From the NCBI GenBank assembly GCA_022842565.1, contig JALHPH010000071.1, positions 1 to 7,673 on the forward strand: a stretch of 7,673 nt of DNA, given 5' to 3'. Under the pieces are notes generated by a model. That model was not told the origin of the DNA and ran no database searches. It was given only the letters and a program-made list of their open reading frames with translations. The DNA comes from Fimbriimonadaceae bacterium. GTDB lineage: Bacteria > Armatimonadota > Fimbriimonadia > Fimbriimonadales > Fimbriimonadaceae. The translations under genes were made by a program, and so were the position numbers. Positions 5,560-7,673 of this stretch are shown here, one piece after another (position 1 is the stretch's first letter; the number at the start of each line of letters is the position of its first letter).

Positions 5560-7673
5560 ATGAAACGACTGGTCATTCTTGCAGGGCTTTGTGCGACGGC
5601 AGGAGCAATCGCTGCGCCGGTGAGTTACGAGAACCGAGGGGTCTTGCTGCCTGTTCTGCTCGACCAGATTGCGAGCCAGTCGGGTGAAAAGTACGAAGTG
5701 GCGCCCCTCTTTAGGCGGGAAATCGTGCAGATGCGCGTCAAAGCCGTGGACTCCGAAGAGATCCATGCCCGGCTCGCCAAGATTCTGGGCGGCACCTGGA
5801 CGCGGACCGATTCGGGCGCCCTGCGGCTGGACCGCACGGCCGAGCAGCAAGCTGCGTTCGAGAAGGCCGATCGCGAAACCGTTCGAAAGAGCGTCAAAGA
5901 ACGCCATCAGCGAGGGCAATCTGGTGATGCCGGGGAGACCGTTTCTGCTCCGATAGCGGACGATCCTGACGTAGCTGTCGAGCAGCCAGCCCCAGTGCCA
6001 CCGGAAATTGCGAATGCATCCAAGGCATGGCAAAAAATCGAGACTGTTTTTGCTGAAGCCGTGCAATCACTCGACATTTATGGAATGGGGCTTCATGACC
6101 GGATTTCACTTTCGACTGCGCCAAGAGGGCGACAACGAAAGGGCTTGGCGGCGCTGATCCCTGCTATTGAAAACTTCAATCGGGCCGCTCAGGCCGCGGC
6201 CCGATTCGAAGACTCTGAATACCAGCGGGTCAACAGAATCTCGGTCTCCATCACAAGGACTTCGCCCTACCAGTATTCAGTGACTCGATTCATTGAGCAG
6301 CCGGAATCAGTGACGACCTCTCAATCGACTTTAGGACAATCAGGCATGTTCTTCGGCGACATCTCCGAAGATGAAGCGACGCCATCCACGTCCATCAAGC
6401 TCAACGAGCCAGAAAAAGTTTTCACTCCTCCCGATTCGGTGACGGCGCTCATCCGAGTGGCGGGCCAAATGTCCGGTGGCATTCCTCCGGCCAAAGAGGG
6501 TTTTACTGAAGCATTCCGGTTCATGATGAACCCACTCGAAAACGACCCACTTTCGACAGTCCCGGCTGAAATCATGATTGAAGTCGCGAAGGACCAAAAG
6601 AAAGAGAACATCCTCGCCGTGCTGACCGATTCAACGATTCAGTACATCATGAACAACGCCGAAGGCGTGTTGCGACGGGGAAGTGCGATGCGTCAACTGG
6701 AGCAAGCCGGCCGCCTACAGGTGAGCGCCGACGGCACTTTTGTGATGGCGGAGCCGGTTGATAAATCCCTGTTCACCCAAACTCGGCTTGACCGAAAAGC
6801 GCTGCAAACCATGATAGACCTTGGTAAGCAGCAAGGCGGCCACACGCTGGAGCAGTGGGGCGAATTCGCAGCGACCTACCCAGAACTCAGCGAATCCATG
6901 TTCCAACTCTATTCGGTACTAGTGTTCAAATCCGGCATCGGCATGATGATCATGCCGGGTGAGTCCGGCCAAATGCACGCCTTCCGGATGTATCATCTGC
7001 TTTCTCCTCCCGACCGCGAAGCGCTAAAACAGGGTGGATCAATCCCGGTCTTCCGGCTTCCGCGCGACCGGCATCGATTCGTCGAGCTCATGTCGCAGAC
7101 CATCATCAATAACCTCCCTGAGCCAAGCTTGGAGGCTTCAGAAATGGCCAATCCGTTTACGTTCGGCGGAATGAGCGGAAGCAGAACGGTGGAGGGAAGC
7201 CCGCGTGCGATGGATGTGCTTGAGTTCACGGACGCACAGTTTTCCCAGTTTGCACTAAATGGTCTGCTGATGAAGGAGATCGTTGCGGAGCCTGGTGACT
7301 CGACAGGATTTCTAGCATTTCTGGGCCCACTTTCGCCTCGCGCCATCGCGCCTATCAAGTTCAGTATTGAGGCCGCTCGCGAAGCGGGCCAGGACGCCAT
7401 TGATGCCATGCTGACCCTTCCGACGGTGTATCGCGTGGGTCAATCCGAAATTCTCGCGATTCAGGTGTTGGCTGGCCGCGGCGTTGGCGCGCAACACTAT
7501 CTTCGGGCAACCAGGGTGGACCCGACGAAACCAGCCATCCCGCTCGCCAGTTTCCCGCCGGCATTTCTTGCGGCACTAGAAAAGGCGGAAGCGGAGTTTA
7601 AGAAACAAATAGGGAATCGCCCCGGCATGGAGTCGGCGCCGGGAGACGGCATTGGGCGCGATAGCCGCAAGCC
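5560..7673 (+). CDS. Large secreted protein with STN-like N-terminal domain (3' end outside window)
   Basis: An open frame from ATG 5560 to the window end without a stop, 704 codons plus two bases, so the gene is partial here. Residues 1-19 form a signal peptide (MKR, hydrophobic core, probable cleavage near AIAA/PVSYE), so the protein is exported. Residues 21-92 resemble an STN (secretin/TonB short N-terminal) domain: a strand, then LLPVLLDQIASQSGEKYEVAP, then VQMRVKAVDSEEIHARLAKILGG, then a final strand ALRLDR. A charged helix (93-118) and a Pro/Asp/Ala-rich linker (about 122-152) lead into a long region I do not recognise. Within it are alpha-rich stretches (154-220, 408-445, 660-683), a Ser/Thr-rich segment (248-280), and a Met-rich hydrophobic patch around FKSGIGMMIMPG (456-467) followed by MYHLLSPPDREALKQGGSIPV (477-497). 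No catalytic motif, transmembrane barrel signature or secretin core is visible. Base composition is plainer and less GC3-biased than leuS. The role is unknown; an envelope-associated, lineage-restricted protein is the best guess. Confidence 0.85.
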   Translation, partial: MKRLVILAGLCATAGAIAAPVSYENRGVLLPVLLDQIASQSGEKYEVAPLFRREIVQMRVKAVDSEEIHARLAKILGGTWTRTDSGALRLDRTAEQQAAFEKADRETVRKSVKERHQRGQSGDAGETVSAPIADDPDVAVEQPAPVPPEIANASKAWQKIETVFAEAVQSLDIYGMGLHDRISLSTAPRGRQRKGLAALIPAIENFNRAAQAAARFEDSEYQRVNRISVSITRTSPYQYSVTRFIEQPESVTTSQSTLGQSGMFFGDISEDEATPSTSIKLNEPEKVFTPPDSVTALIRVAGQMSGGIPPAKEGFTEAFRFMMNPLENDPLSTVPAEIMIEVAKDQKKENILAVLTDSTIQYIMNNAEGVLRRGSAMRQLEQAGRLQVSADGTFVMAEPVDKSLFTQTRLDRKALQTMIDLGKQQGGHTLEQWGEFAATYPELSESMFQLYSVLVFKSGIGMMIMPGESGQMHAFRMYHLLSPPDREALKQGGSIPVFRLPRDRHRFVELMSQTIINNLPEPSLEASEMANPFTFGGMSGSRTVEGSPRAMDVLEFTDAQFSQFALNGLLMKEIVAEPGDSTGFLAFLGPLSPRAIAPIKFSIEAAREAGQDAIDAMLTLPTVYRVGQSEILAIQVLAGRGVGAQHYLRATRVDPTKPAIPLASFPPAFLAALEKAEAEFKKQIGNRPGMESAPGDGIGRDSRK

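Noticed and set aside
5560..5620. Possible lipoprotein signal (Cys at residue 11) in the large secreted protein
   Set aside because: The residue before Cys is Leu rather than Gly/Ala/Ser, and Cys11 is too early in the signal peptide; an ordinary signal-peptidase I site near residue 19 fits better.

Overview
The window looks like chromosomal DNA of a moderately GC-rich bacterium. A secreted protein ending in a VPEPAT / hydrophobic / RRRRKS tail (PEP-CTERM sorting signal), a large secreted protein of no recognised family, and a LeuRS with unusual signature motifs together suggest the Armatimonadota, perhaps the Fimbriimonadia. That placement is inference from protein style, not from a search. 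No mobile element, CRISPR array, rRNA or tRNA was found.

Layout from left to right: (1) a minus-strand FAD-dependent amine-oxidase/phytoene-desaturase-like gene (940 to 8), which hits an in-frame TAA before the C-terminal part of its family; (2) a divergent intergenic region (941-1251) with a very good extended -10 promoter and a leader of about 90 nt; (3) a stand-alone PEP-CTERM gene (1252-1941) closed by a perfect 14-bp terminator hairpin; (4) a small SAM-dependent methyltransferase strikingly like animal METTL7/TMT1 thiol methyltransferases (2121-2765); (5) leuS, a complete leucyl-tRNA synthetase of 905 residues (2796-5513), with SVGH in place of HxGH and RMSKS in place of KMSKS; (6) a large secreted protein (5560 to the window end, at least 704 residues, still open), with a signal peptide and an STN-like (secretin/TonB short N-terminal) domain followed by unrecognised sequence.

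How the parts relate: genes 4 and 5 are co-oriented with a 30-nt gap, but each may have its own start-proximal promoter. The hexamer TACAAC lies 5-8 nt upstream of the ATG of three genes (the oxidase, leuS and the large secreted protein), and TAGTAT lies 9 nt upstream of the methyltransferase ATG. None of these four has a Shine-Dalgarno sequence. This is the geometry of -10 elements driving leaderless mRNAs. The PEP-CTERM gene is the contrast: TATAAT promoter, long leader, duplicated Shine-Dalgarno and strong terminator, as expected for an abundant secreted protein. I see no functional pathway joining the genes and no clear novel multi-gene system. The most interesting items are the start-proximal promoter motif, the large secreted protein and the altered LeuRS signatures.
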